This document shows, one piece after another, positions 1-11,247 of a stretch of DNA of 64,000 nucleotides. Location: NCBI GenBank assembly GCA_038363925.1, contig JAQQWL010000001.1, positions 682,001-746,000 on the forward strand, given 5' to 3'. Origin of the DNA: Apiospora phragmitis. Its lineage: Eukaryota > Ascomycota > Sordariomycetes > Amphisphaeriales > Apiosporaceae. Position 1 is the first letter of the stretch. Every line of letters begins with the position of its first letter. The notes under the pieces were generated by a model. It ran no database searches. It was not told the DNA's origin and saw only the letters and a list, made by a program, of their open reading frames with translations. The position numbers and the translations under genes are program-made.

Positions 1-2898
1 TCCTTAATTCGTTTAACTAACGCTTATCGTATAGGCTCGTCGTCGTTATTATCGCTATTAACGTCTATAATAAGGTCCCGTTAAGAGGTACTAGGGGTAG
101 TAATAAACGCTTTTCCTTATCGGACGGTATTATTAAAGCTAGGTGTAAATATAATTCTTATAATATTATTATTTAAAGGTTTAAATAATAATTTATAAAA
201 ATAAGAGTAATTAAAATATAACGAACGTTATTTAAGTTTTAAAAAAAAACTTAATAAAATATATTAAGGTTTATATTAATAATATAAAAAAATATTTAAA
301 CGTATAATAAAAGTCGCTTTTATTAATATAATAAGTAATAATTTATAAAAATAAAAATAATTAAAATATATAAATTTAAAAATATTTATAATAGTTTTAT
401 TAAAATTATTTATTTTATTAATAAATTAAAATTAATATTTAAATTAATTATTAAAATAAAAAATATTTATATAAAATATATAAAGAACGTTCGTCGTTAT
501 ATATTTAATTTTTTTCTTTATTAATCCGTTAAAATATCCGTTAGTTTATAATAATCCCGTTATTAACTTACAGTGATCCATCCTTTGGATCACGGTGATC
601 CATTTTAATAGCTCATTTAGGGGCGTCGTGATCCCGTCGCTCCTAGCTTATTTATTAAAGCGGTAGTCTAATCGCTTTTCGTCCCGTAACTTCTTTCTTA
701 GCCGCTTTCCCGGGTCGGGTCTATCCTTTCGCTATTTGGAATATCTTTGTAATTATATTTACGTGTTTTTATAATATAAAAGAGTTTATATTAATATAAT
801 TAATAATACGGTTAATAGTTATAACGTTGTAGCCTGGTCGGGGTATAGTAGTTCCGTTCTGGCGGGTGGGGTCTTAGCCGTATGGTTAGGTCGGGTTGTA
901 ACATATAACCCTAGATAACAAGAATAGCCTCCGACTTTTAACGCTTTTACTCTTTTAACTTATTTAAAAAATAAAGCCCACGCTATACTAACTTCACGCC
1001 CTAAGTATAAACTATTTCCTTTTATTTTTAAAAGCGAATTAAGCGAGCCACGGCCTTATTAATTTGCCGCTACAACTTTAAAAAATACGTCTCCGCGATC
1101 GATTCCTCGCAGGAAAAGCGATCGTGCTCCTTTTATACCCGACGAAAAGAGAATAACGAAACGCTAATACTATTATATATATAACTAGTACGAATATACT
1201 TTTTATATTTATTAACCCCCTTTATTATAATATATAATTATTCCTTTAAGAAATATTAATTATAAAATATAATATTAAAACTAAATTTATTAAAAACTTT
1301 AATAAAATTAATATAACGAATAATAAAAAATCGAATAAACTTAGGCCGCGATTTTCCGATACGGCTAAATATAATAAACTTATATTATAAAAAAGAGGAA
1401 AAAAAAAAGAAATTCATAAAATCTTAATATAATAACGGCCTATAAATACTTATAACGACTAATCACTTTAAAAATAAATTAATTAAAAAAAAAGAGGGAT
1501 ATTATTACGATTTAACTTAAAAATACGGCTAAGAACTATACCCCCGGCACGGACTAATAATAACCCGAGGTATTTATAAAACCTTATAAAAAAACCCGGT
1601 TAACGTTTACGCTTTATTAATAATAACTAGCTATATTATATTATTATAAAACCTTAATAATTAATAATATAATAATAATATATTAAAACTAATTAATTAT
1701 AAATAAATAAAAATAAATCATTAAAAAGAAATAATTAAAAATTACTTAATAATAAAAGATATTATTTAATAAAACTTATTAAATAACGGCGAATACAATT
1801 AAACGTAATTATTAAATAAACAAGATTAATAAAAAAGAGATTTAATATATAATAATAAATAATTCTCTATATATTTTATGTAAATACTTTTTATTTTAAT
1901 AATTAATTTAAGTATTAATTTAACTTATTAATAAAGTAAATAATTTTAATAAAATTATTATAAATAAGTTTTAAGTTTATACACTTTAATTACCTTTATT
2001 TTTATAATTATTATATATTATATTAATAAAAGCGGACTTTTATTACACGTTTAAATACTCTTTTATATTATTAAATATAAACCTTAATACGTCTTACTAA
2101 GTTTCTTTTAAAACTTAAATAACGTTCGTTATATTAATATTACGATCGGCGGGTTAGTCCCCTACGAGGTAGCACTTAAGTCGTAGAATTAAATAAAAAT
2201 AACCCGAAGAGTTATTTTTAAAGCTTTTACTTTATAGCTTAGTAGTTAGTTTATATATACTGTAATATTTAAGCGACTTTTATTATTTTAAATATTTTAA
2301 GAGGTTTTTAAAGTATAAGACTTATATTGTATAATTTAAAATCTATTATTTTATAATTAAATATAAAGCTATATATATTAACGCCTCCGGTAACCTTTTT
2401 TAACTTATTTATACCTTAAGAATTAAAAACTTTAAATAATTTAATTAAAGCTTAATTTTAAACTAAATATATAAGAAATTAAATCGTATAATATTAAAAT
2501 AACTTTTCGATATTAATTTTAATTAAACTTAATTAAATTATGAAAGGTATAACGTAAGTTATATATCGGCTTACTTTTTTAAAAAAATAAAGTAAGTATA
2601 TTATAAAAAGCGAGTAAAATACTTAATTAACGCCGTTATATAAAAAAGAAACGATTATAAAATAAATTATTTTATATATAAGTTAAAAAAAACCTATAGT
2701 TTTAAAAAGATATTAATAAATAATTATAAAACGAATCGCGTTAAAAGAGTAGTTATATAAAAATATCTAGAGATAAAAATTCTAATTAATTTTAATAAAT
2801 TATATTCGTTATAGTAATATTAATTTATACTTTATTATACTAAGTCCTAGAAAGTGGTCAATTCGCTTATATAGTTATTTCGCTTATAGGGTACGTTA
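1..2898. repeat. RIP-degraded AT-rich transposon island, left
   Basis: Almost pure A/T with scattered CpG. Positions 181-480 contain no CA and no TG dinucleotide, while TA is everywhere and CG survives, which is the expected end state of repeat-induced point mutation (CpA to TpA). No open reading frame survives. Two less degraded blocks (about 560-740 and 830-1170) may be different elements. The right end, about 2851-2898, carries a terminal motif (AATTCGCTTAT ... GGGTACGTTA) shared with the TIR element at 35045-44529, and 2340-2460 matches the reverse complement of about 35380-35480. So this is another copy of that DNA transposon family, in the opposite orientation, ending near 2898. Its other end was not found and may lie outside the window. 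Confidence 0.85.
573..593. repeat. Short perfect inverted repeat in the left island
   Basis: GTGATCCA at 573-580 and TGGATCAC at 586-593 form an 8-bp stem with a 5-nt loop, followed at once by a third copy of GTGATCCA at 595-602. It lies at the boundary between a heavily AT-converted segment and a less degraded block, so it could be a terminus of an unidentified element. Confidence 0.5.
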
Positions 2899-3854
2899 GT
2901 ACAAGTAGCCCAGTTACTAGTCTAGCTAAGAATAGGTCAATACTGGGAGCACCAAGCTTTGCGATATGGGGTCTTCTCAAACGGATACTGCCGAGAGACA
3001 CGAGCGACGGCTCGACGCCATGAACCATCGGCAAAACATGGGGAAGGAGGCTAGTTGCAATGAATCCCCCTTACAGAGCGGGAAACAGCCAATCAGAGAT
3101 GCACCTGCTGCTGAGCCCCGGATCCCTGTCCACATCCACAAGCCCCTGCCAGATCCCAAATCCCATCCTGCCAGCGGAGGATTAGCGGTGTCTCAGAAGA
3201 TGACATCACAGTTCTAGACCCGCCATCTCTCGATCTCGGGGTCCCTCACTGCTCACCAGGCGATGTCCTGCATTGGCCCTCTCCGCAAGCCACGTCGTCA
3301 AATGACGGTGCTACTAAATTTGCACGATGATGAAATCTAGCGTTTCAATTTTGAGTAGCTAGCCAATCGGACCTGGTAGACCGTGGGATTCCTCCGATTC
3401 CAGACTTCGGGTCCAACGAAACATGTTGTGAGGCTGGTTATATATGTATCTCACAGACGGCAACCGACCGCACACCCTCTTGACTGTTATACATCCTTCC
3501 ATCCCCCTCCATAAGTACGACCAATTGCTACCCAAACGGCATCACAATCTCGAAGGTCGTCCCGTCCCATGCGTTTATAGTTGTAAATCTGCATCTGCAT
3601 CTGCATCTGCCTGTGGAGCGAAGCCACATTCTTACACCACTAAGATAACGAATCACTCGACGGCGATTAGCGGTACAACACCACCTCAACCAAATAGTCG
3701 CACATATCAGATTTGTGGAATGCGTCCCGGCAATTGACCAGACGGCTGCGATTGACTTACACCCACCACGCGGTTACTCGACTAAGACCTCATGTGTAAG
3801 ACGATAGATCATCACCAACTCTGCATCACCGCCCAATCAACCACGAATAAGTAA
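2899..3854. other. Gene-free stretch between RIP island and first gene
   Basis: Normal base composition resumes within about 50 nt of 2898. The only structure seen is a short tandem GCATCT array at about 3590-3611. Open frames at 2966 and 3444 have no recognisable domains and look accidental. Confidence 0.5.
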
Positions 3855-4487
3855 ATGCACACGGGATACCCAAACATGCCTAAACTACCCGACCCGCGGG
3901 ATCTGCTGCCCTCGCGCGCGGACCCCGAGCACCGATCCCACCGCAAGGAGCTGGAAAAGCAGCACGGCTACGGCTACACGGAGCCCCTGATCCTGGCGGC
4001 GATCGGCATCGGCCTGGTGTGGAACATTGACAACCAAGTCCGGAAACACGAGGAGCGCAAGGACGAGGCCGAGCGAGCCGAGGAAGAACGCCGCGAGCGG
4101 CGGCGCAAGCGGGAGCGCGATCAATACGAGCCGCGTAGCGACGGCAGTGGTGGCCCTCGATCCGGCTCGCGGTACGACGATCCGTCACAACAAGGTAGGA
4201 GTCGCGACAGACGTCGGGGCGGTGGCGGTGGCGATTGGGATGACAGAGGACGGGACGATGGCAGTCGCAATGGCAGTAGAAGCAGTGCCAGCCGCGGCCC
4301 CCGGCGCGATTCCAGTAGATATGATGGCGGTAGACCCGACATCCGTGATGACCCGCGGCGCCTTGATTATCGATACGAAGAGTACCGTGGCTTCCGCGAT
4401 GACTATAAGAATTTCCGGAACGATTATCGGTATGAAGACAGGAGGGCCGGTAGTGTCCGCCGTAGCAGCAGACGAGACTCCTTTTAA
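3855..4487 (+). CDS. Small Arg/Asp-rich hypothetical protein with one hydrophobic segment
   Basis: An intronless frame of 210 codons; the second Met at 3876 (MPKLPDPRDLLPS) is an equally good start. The N-terminal third is Pro/His-rich. A single hydrophobic stretch, EPLILAAIGIGLVWNID at about residues 44-60, could be a membrane anchor or a buried helix. It is followed by a highly charged helix rich in E-R-K (about 63-90) and then a long low-complexity tail of R, D, G, S and Y, with RDDYKNFRNDYRYEDRR-type repeats. I recognise no catalytic domain. The composition suggests an intrinsically disordered, possibly nucleic-acid-binding, cytosolic face behind an anchor, but this is inference. It is the first gene beyond the left RIP island and is convergent with the decarboxylase, stops about 310 bp apart. 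Confidence 0.6.
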   Translation: MHTGYPNMPKLPDPRDLLPSRADPEHRSHRKELEKQHGYGYTEPLILAAIGIGLVWNIDNQVRKHEERKDEAERAEEERRERRRKRERDQYEPRSDGSGGPRSGSRYDDPSQQGRSRDRRRGGGGGDWDDRGRDDGSRNGSRSSASRGPRRDSSRYDGGRPDIRDDPRRLDYRYEEYRGFRDDYKNFRNDYRYEDRRAGSVRRSSRRDSF

Positions 4488-4800
4488 TTGTGTGTAGGAT
4501 TATTTTGGCACATAATGTCACGGGCAGGAGTTTGACAGTTGATATTCTATTGTATTCATGTATTGTCACACATTCATGCGGATATAGGTACGCAAGCAAT
4601 ATATAGGGGACATATATGAGCATGTATAACGAGAGATTACGAAAGCACATAATGATCATTGGCAAACACAGATACCAATTGCATAAAGCACATCAAATGA
4701 CGTTGATATTACAGATTCTCACATATTAGATGTTCTTGAATTACGGTCAACTGTCTCGTTTATTATCATTCGTCTAAGTCTAAATTCCGGGCCGTCCTGT
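4488..4800. other. Convergent 3' intergenic spacer
   Basis: A 313-bp AT-richer spacer between two converging stop codons; it must hold both 3' UTRs. Nothing else is seen. Confidence 0.5.
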
Positions 4801-6418
4801 CTAATTCACCAACGTCGTCTCAGCATTTGCCACCAGGATTTCGAAGTGCTTCTTGACGTGCACCTCCTCGACAAAGGGAGTGGCGGGGGCAGTGGCGCAG
4901 GGCAAAGGCGCTGCCCACGACGGTGCTGGAGAGGAAGATCTTGCCGTCGGCAATGACGGTGTCGTAGTACTTCTTGGTGAGGGCGTTTTGCTCGTCGATG
5001 GTGATGGCGGCGCTGTCGTGGCCCTTGAGCTTGAAGACGGTCAGGGCGAAGCGGGGGCCCGTGACGATCTCGAAGAGGTCGCTGCGCGTCTTCATGAGCT
5101 CGGCGAACTTCTCGCCCAGCCCGACGTGCTTGCGGATGTGGGCTTGCAGGCCCTTGATGCCGTAGCTGCGGATGACGAACCAGACCTTTAGGCTGCGGAA
5201 GCGGCGGCCGAAGGGGATCTGCCAGTCGCGGTAGTCCGTCACGAGTCCCGAGGAGGTGTAGGAGTTTTGCAGGATGGCCAGGTTCACGCTCAGGGCCTCG
5301 ATCAGCCAGGCGCGGTCGCGCACCCACAGGCAGCTGCAGTCGAAGTTGGTCAATAGCCATTTGTGCAGGTTGGTGTTGAAGCTGTGGAACTTGGAGAGCT
5401 GTTTGGTCAGGTGCTGGTACTCCGGGCAGACGAGCGCCACACCCGCGTAGGCGGCGTCGACGTGGACCCAGATCTCGCCGTGTCCCGCCGGGGCCGGCTC
5501 GGAGAGCACCTCGGTGATGGAGTCGAAGTCGTCAATCGAGCACGTATCGGTGGTGCCTAGCGTCGCCGTCAGGAAAAAGGGCTCGAGGCCCTTGGCCCAG
5601 AGCGCTTGGATGGTGGCGCGCAGGCTCTCGCCGGTGAGCCGGTAGCCGTCCTTTGCATGCACCGAGATCGTGCGGAAGCGGACGCCCGCGATCATGGCCG
5701 CCTTCTTGGTGGCACTGTGGGTGGCCGCGCTGCCCAACGCAACGAGCTTGCCGCGCCTCTCGGCCATGGCATCTTCTTGCTCTTCGCCGGTAAGGCCCTT
5801 GGTGGCTTCCCGGAGATACTTGTCTCGGGCAGCTACCAAGACCGTTGCGATGGCTTCGGAGGCGGTACCGTGGATGACTCCGCCGCCATGGGTGGGCCCG
5901 GTCGACATGTAGCAGTCCGGTAGCGCAAAGGCCTTGGCGAGCCAGTCCATCACAATGGTCTCGAGTTCGGTCACGGCGGGGGAGCAGATCCAGTTGAATG
6001 CCGCGCCGGTGAAGGCGGTCGAGTACATCTCTCCCAGCATGGCAGGAAAGCTCGACGAAGAGGGGAACCAGGCAAGGAAGTTGGGGGATTGCCTGCCAGA
6101 CTATTAGCCAGGAGCACCGCAACGAAGAATTCATAAAGAATCTTACCAATGTGTCAGTCCGGGAACGATCTTGTCCTCGACATCCTTCTGGATATCAGAC
6201 CAGGCCTCGCCATCCTCGGGGGCATGATCGGGAAGAAGTTTTCTTAGATAGCCAGGTTCAACATCGGATACGACCTTTCGCTCCTCTATTGTGTCATAAT
6301 ACTTGACGACTAGTGTTGGTTAGCCACGAATCCTCGAGGGTGATAAGTATGCTCAAAGGGGGGTTGTACTTTGGTCTATCGAAGAGATCGCGGCTTCTCT
6401 GAATTCTTTGGAGTCCAT
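4801..6418 (-). CDS. PLP-dependent aromatic-L-amino-acid decarboxylase family protein (one apparent frameshift)
   Basis: Group II pyridoxal-phosphate decarboxylase, the family that converts aromatic amino acids (Tyr, DOPA, Trp) to amines and CO2; the substrate cannot be read from sequence. Exons (-): 6370-6418, 6147-6309, 4801-6092, all GT-AG. Start MDSKEFREAA. Family marks: SPNFLAWFPSSSSFPAMLGE near the N-terminus, STGPTHGGGVIHGTASEA (cofactor phosphate region), HVDAAYAG, and the Schiff-base lysine in NTNLHKWLLTNFDCS. The frame runs into a stop at 4820 unless one C is removed from a five-C run (GGGGG at 4885-4889 on the + strand). With that single change the C-terminus reads ATPFVEEVHVKKHFEILVAN to a stop at 4801-4803, the spliced length becomes 1503 nt, and the protein is 500 residues, the usual family length. 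Likely a sequencing indel; a real C-terminal frameshift is the alternative. Divergent from the lysyl-tRNA synthetase gene. Confidence 0.88.
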
Positions 6419-7341
6419 CGTGTTTGTACGCATGTCTTGATGAGTTATGTCAAGAACCAGGCCACTCGAGTACGATATTGGCCAACTTATATACAAGTGT
6501 ATAAGACAAGATATTATATGAGATTTGTGTTGAGTTGTTGAAGTTTCAACGTCACACCAAGGGGCCAAGTAAATCAAATGGATCAAAGGGCGCACGAATG
6601 TCAATCCAAATGTCAAGGTAGGTTACAGGAAGGCACCTAAAGTAAAGCGGGGAAACCATAAGGCACGGCAGCCGATATGCAATTGTATGTCCAAGATCAT
6701 GCCATTCCCCAATACTGGACCTCCAGAAGTACGGAGATGATCCTCAGCAGTATGAGGCGCTCTCTTCCGTATTGAAATCTGACTTTGCTACGATTGCCCT
6801 ATAAGTATGCGGCCCCGTTGAGACGGGATGTATAAGGTGGCGGCCCAGTAGCGTCTAACGTTAAAGAATCAGACCAGATTGATCAATGATTGAGCTGAAT
6901 ACCATTTACTTTACCTTGCACCATTATGGAAGCATGTGTAGCCTGAGGAATTCTCAACCGAATCACGACTATTTGGTTCTGCGATTGTTCAATAATGAGC
7001 ACTAGGTTGAACCTTTGAACTACTACCCCCACCATTACTTTGCCCCTCGACGATGGCACCAGGGGTAGGAATCTTCGAGGCCGGTACCGGCCAATGGCAT
7101 TAAATTATCCCTGGCCCGGCATATTCTGGTGGGAGCAGCGCTTTTCTAGGTACCTTAGGCACATAAAGGCAGTCATCCGCTGGGTGATAAGAGATTAGAC
7201 CCTAGCAACGCACCGGAACTACACAATATTCCGGCGGGGCATTGCTGATTGTCCCGCATTGAGTCACTGGTGATTCGCACAATTTATTGGGCAGAGCAGA
7301 GTAAACAGCGATTCATCGTACCTTAACTCATTCCAAAAAAC
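6419..7341. promoter_or_regulatory. Divergent promoter region, decarboxylase / lysyl-tRNA synthetase
   Basis: A 923-bp stretch between two divergent start codons, so it must contain both promoters. No ORF of note and no motif I would call with confidence. Confidence 0.45.
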
Positions 7342-9167
7342 ATGGCCGATTCAAGCGAAAATGCTGCTGCTCCAGCTGCCCCGGCAGTCGACCAGGTCGC
7401 TGCCGATGCTAGCAAGCTTCATCTCGACGAGGTCACCGGCGAGATGATCTCCAAGAGCGAACTCAAGAAGCGCCAGAAGAAGCGCGAGAAGGAGGCCCAG
7501 AAGGAGGAGAAGCAGAAGGCCCAGCCTGCTCAGTCACAGAAGAAGGAGAATGCCGTTGATGAAAGTCAGCTCACTCCCAACCAGTACTTCGAGATCCGAT
7601 CACGACGGGTCAATGAGCTTCACGCTCAGGGCAAGGCCTACCCCCACAAGTTCCACGTCGACTACGACATCCGCAAGTTCGCCGACGAATTCAAGCACCT
7701 CAAGAACGGCGAGTCTGACAAGACCAAGACCATCTCGCTGGCTGGCAGAATCTATGTCAAGCGATCGTCCGGCGCCAAGCTGGTCTTTTACGACCTTCGA
7801 TCCGAGGGCACCCGTCTCCAGGTTCTTGCCCAAGCCCAGGAGTCCGACCCCAATGCGCCAGAGTTCGAGGCCCAACACGTTGACTTGCGCCGCGGTGATA
7901 TTATCGGTATTCGTGGATTCGCCACCAGAACAAGTCCCAAGAGTAAGGCCAGTGAGGGTGAATACTCGGGCGAACTGTCCATTGGCGCGATCGAGGTGAC
8001 TTTGCTTTCGCCATGCTTGCACCAGATCCCCGATGACCACTATGGATTCAAGAACCCCGAGCAACGTTTCCGACAGAGATACCTTGATCTCATGATGAAC
8101 GAGAAGGCGCGCAACGTGTTCCTCACGAGAGCCAAGGTGGACTCTTACATCCGACGGTGGTTCGACGATCGCGACTTCATTGCTGTGCAAACCCCAATGT
8201 TGAACGCTATTGCCGGAGGTGCTACCGCGAAGCCGTTCATAACTCATCACAACGATCTGAACATGGACATGTTCTTGCGTATTGCCCCTGAGCTGTACTT
8301 GAAGCAGCTGGTGGTCGGTGGTCTCAACCGTGTTTACGAGATGGGTCGCCAGTTCAGAAATGAGAGCACGGACCTTACACACAACCCCGAGTTCACTACT
8401 CTGGAATTCTATATGGCCTATGCCGACGTATACGACCTTATGGATATGACCGAGGAGCTTGTCTCAGGTCTCGTTAAGCACCTCCACGGCTCATATGAGA
8501 CGACCTTCCACAAGCAGGATGGAACCGAATACAAGGTGAACTGGGCAGCCCCTTGGCGACGAATTGAGATGATCCCCGCTCTGGAGGAGAAGACGGGTGA
8601 GAAGTTCCCGCCCGGTGATCAGATGCACACAGCGGAGACGGGAGATTTCTTGAAGAAGGTGCTTGCTAAGATGAGAGTCGAGTGCTCGCCGCCCCATACC
8701 AACGCGAGAATGCTCGATACCCTCGTTGGCGAATTCTTGGAGAGCCAATGTATCAACCCTACCTTCATTAAGGGACACCCGCAGATGATGTCGCCGCTGG
8801 CCAAGAGTGACCGTGCCATTCCCGGCCTCTGTGAGCGGTTCGAGGCCTTCGTCTGCACCAAGGAGATTGTGAATGCTTACACCGAGTTGAACGTTGCCAC
8901 TGAGCAGCGCCTCCGATTCGAAGAGCAAGCGCACCAGAAGGACCAAGGTGACGACGAGGCGCAACTGGTCGATGAGACGTTCTGCCGGGCTCTCGAGCAT
9001 GGCCTGCCGCCAACTGGTGGCTGGGGTATGGGTATTGACCGAATGATCAGTGAGGCGACCTCCGTTATCCCGTTTATGCCAAATTACTAACGATCATTCT
9101 AGTGTTCTTGACGGACAACTACTCTATCCGTGAGGTCTTGGCTTTCCCAACAATGAAGCCGGAGTAA
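7342..9167 (+). CDS. KRS1: Lysyl-tRNA synthetase, cytosolic, class II
   Basis: Charges tRNA-Lys in the cytosol. Exons 7342-9049 and 9103-9167; the 53-nt intron has donor GTGAGG, branch site TACTAAC and acceptor CTAG, and lies just inside class II motif 3 (GWGMGIDR before, MFLTD after). Spliced product 590 residues, usual for fungal enzymes. Order: a Lys/Glu-rich N-terminal extension ([20 protein letters not shown]) typical of eukaryotic cytosolic LysRS; OB-fold anticodon-binding domain beginning about [19 protein letters not shown]; class II catalytic core with [19 protein letters not shown] (motif 1 region), [20 protein letters not shown] (motif 2) and motif 3. It ends in AFPTMKPE, close to the usual FPAMKP ending. 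No mitochondrial presequence is evident. A tRNA gene follows about 240 bp downstream on the other strand. Confidence 0.97.
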
Positions 9168-9406
9168 TGGGATACCCAGTTCAGTAGATAGAGGGGATAG
9201 CAACATTGCTTCAAGGAGGAACAAAAATAAAGGAACGCTCAACTATGATATCCAAGATACCATGCATCTTAAGTCATGACAGGACTGTTCCATTGTACCA
9301 CCCAAATTGAACCCTGGAGTAAAAAGTAGGGAAAAGGTAGGTGCAGAGAGGTACGCAGTTTGGTTGGTTTGAGGTATCTATTAGAAAGGGGCAAAAAGAG
9401 AAATCA

Positions 9407-9480
9407 TGACTCGGCTGGGGCTCGATCCCAGGACCTTCAGTGTGTTAGACTGACGTGATAACCAACTACACCACCAAGCC
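9407..9480 (-). tRNA. tRNA-Val(AAC)
   Basis: 74 nt, no intron. The acceptor stem pairs GGCTTGG with CCGAGTC (two G-T wobbles), followed by discriminator A. Anticodon stem TCAGT/ACTGA encloses the loop CTAACAC, giving anticodon AAC (valine). The T arm is CTGGG-ATCGAGC-CCCAG. No CCA is encoded, as expected for a eukaryotic nuclear tRNA gene. Confidence 0.95.
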
Positions 9481-11247
9481 TGCTTTAGTTGACGAAGAGC
9501 TATGTGTCTCTTCAACTTAGATGTTCAATAAGCTCGTTATTGATTCCTATATAGCTCGGGCGGGGTTGTGAGAAGAACTAGGGTTAGCGGGAAGTGGATT
9601 GAATTTGGGTCCGGTTGTCTCTCCCCTAATGGTCGAAGCCCCTTTCAGTAATTCTTCTCAGAGATGATAATGACCACTTTGCTTGCCTCGGGAACACACC
9701 GTTGGACCAAATCTGAATAAACGGCAAACCCTCTGATAAATCTGACAAGCAGAGAATGACATTCCAACTCCCTCCGCATACCATAGATTCTGCATTTGAG
9801 TGGGTGTAGCGAAGGTTCCAGCAATAGAAGTGGCAATGCGATCACCTCCAGTGTCTTATAACCTCGTATTGGAACAGCCCGAGAAACTTATATAATACAA
9901 GTTTTCATTGTATCCATGGTAGCTCCCAGGGGACTGAAATGATTAAGGATACTCGTGGTAGCTCTAATTGTCCAGAGGCTCGGGCATCAGGCTGTTCTTT
10001 TCAGCTTGCTATGAACTTTACAGACCGAAAGAAATCACGCAACTGTAGAAAGTTTCACGTCAAGTAAGTAACCTGCGTAGAAGCGAAATTAAAAAGACCG
10101 AGCAGGATGGTAGGGCTCTTTCGAGTTTCTTTCTGGACTCATCTATGCAGAGTGTAGCAATCTCTTGATATTTCTTATTACCTTTTTCAGATCTCCTAGT
10201 GATCTACTTGGTGTCCAATGGGTGGAGAGTAAGAACCCCCGGTCCTCTGTACTTGAAATAGCTTTTCAAGCAATTTCAGGAAAAGTTCAAGGCTTCTTCC
10301 ATATGAATAATGTGGACGAGAGGTGAATACAGACGTCCTTCATATAGGTGATAGGTACCAGGTCACTGTGTTCTGGGGTGTCGTGGCCACTACAAGGGTA
10401 ACACAGCACCAAGATGATTAGTTATTTAGTCACTATGGATTGTAAATAGTAAGGGCATCTCCTTTGCAGTCCTTTTCGCTGTGAAAAGATGAGGGGCGTG
10501 ACGCTTCCTTCACGTTGGGGCCTAGCATCGCATCACGTCTTGTGCACGCTTCTTGAAACCAAGAGATGCTGTCAGCCCTTCGTTTCTACTAAACTGAATG
10601 CCGTAACTTGAACAATGATCTATCATGAATCGCGGCTTGTGCCCGAGGCTTGAAATCTTCCCCCATGGGTGTTTACTCGTTCACGGTTTGATATTTGCGG
10701 CTCCATCGCTCCTGCTTGTGAAGTTGCGGCTCGAGGGCTAGGGGCATGTAAACACGCGATTCCAGCACTCACTTGCTAACCAGCGCACATTTTCCAACTC
10801 CTCTATCTGCTTCCCAATTTGAGCATTGCTACAGGTGTGGAACTGCAGTGCCATGCTCCCAGCTTGTGAATACAGTGCTCACACCCAACCTTTGGCAACA
10901 ATCTCATCAACCTCGTCACGCTCCCGCCCTCGGCCCGCGCCAGTGGACCCTCGCCGTTCCAAAACATCACCCACTGTCATTGATCCGATTGTCACCGTCC
11001 CTTCAGATTCTCTGATAATCATCTCTATTCACTCTTTCTCTGTTACTTCATGTGGAGAGGTCGATCGGCTGTTGCGTCAGCTTTGCGCCCTGCATCTCAT
11101 TCCTATTCAGGTCTCCCTTTACCAACAACGTCACTCGGCGATAAATACATCTTTCTTCGGGGGTAGCACATGCGAAAACTTTGACTCTAATGTCAAAGTG
11201 TCTCGACCCCCTGAGATCGTCGCTGAAATTGTCGAGGCTACAGTGCA
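9481..11247. other. Gene-free stretch upstream of the AT-hook protein gene
   Basis: About 1.77 kb without a supportable gene. Open frames at 10773 and 10826 lack domains and are probably promoter/5' UTR sequence of the gene that starts at 11248. No repeats noticed. Confidence 0.45.

Noticed and set aside
1..2898. Whether the AT-rich islands are centromeric or mitochondrial DNA
   Set aside because: Legible transposon relics, TIRs, LTRs and transition-only mutation explain the composition; no mitochondrial gene is present.
2966..3217. Open frame just outside the left RIP island
   Set aside because: Only 83 codons, no recognisable features, antisense frame equally open.
3444..3737. 97-codon frame containing a SASASA stretch
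   Set aside because: The SASASA run is just the GCATCT tandem repeat; no other protein-like feature.
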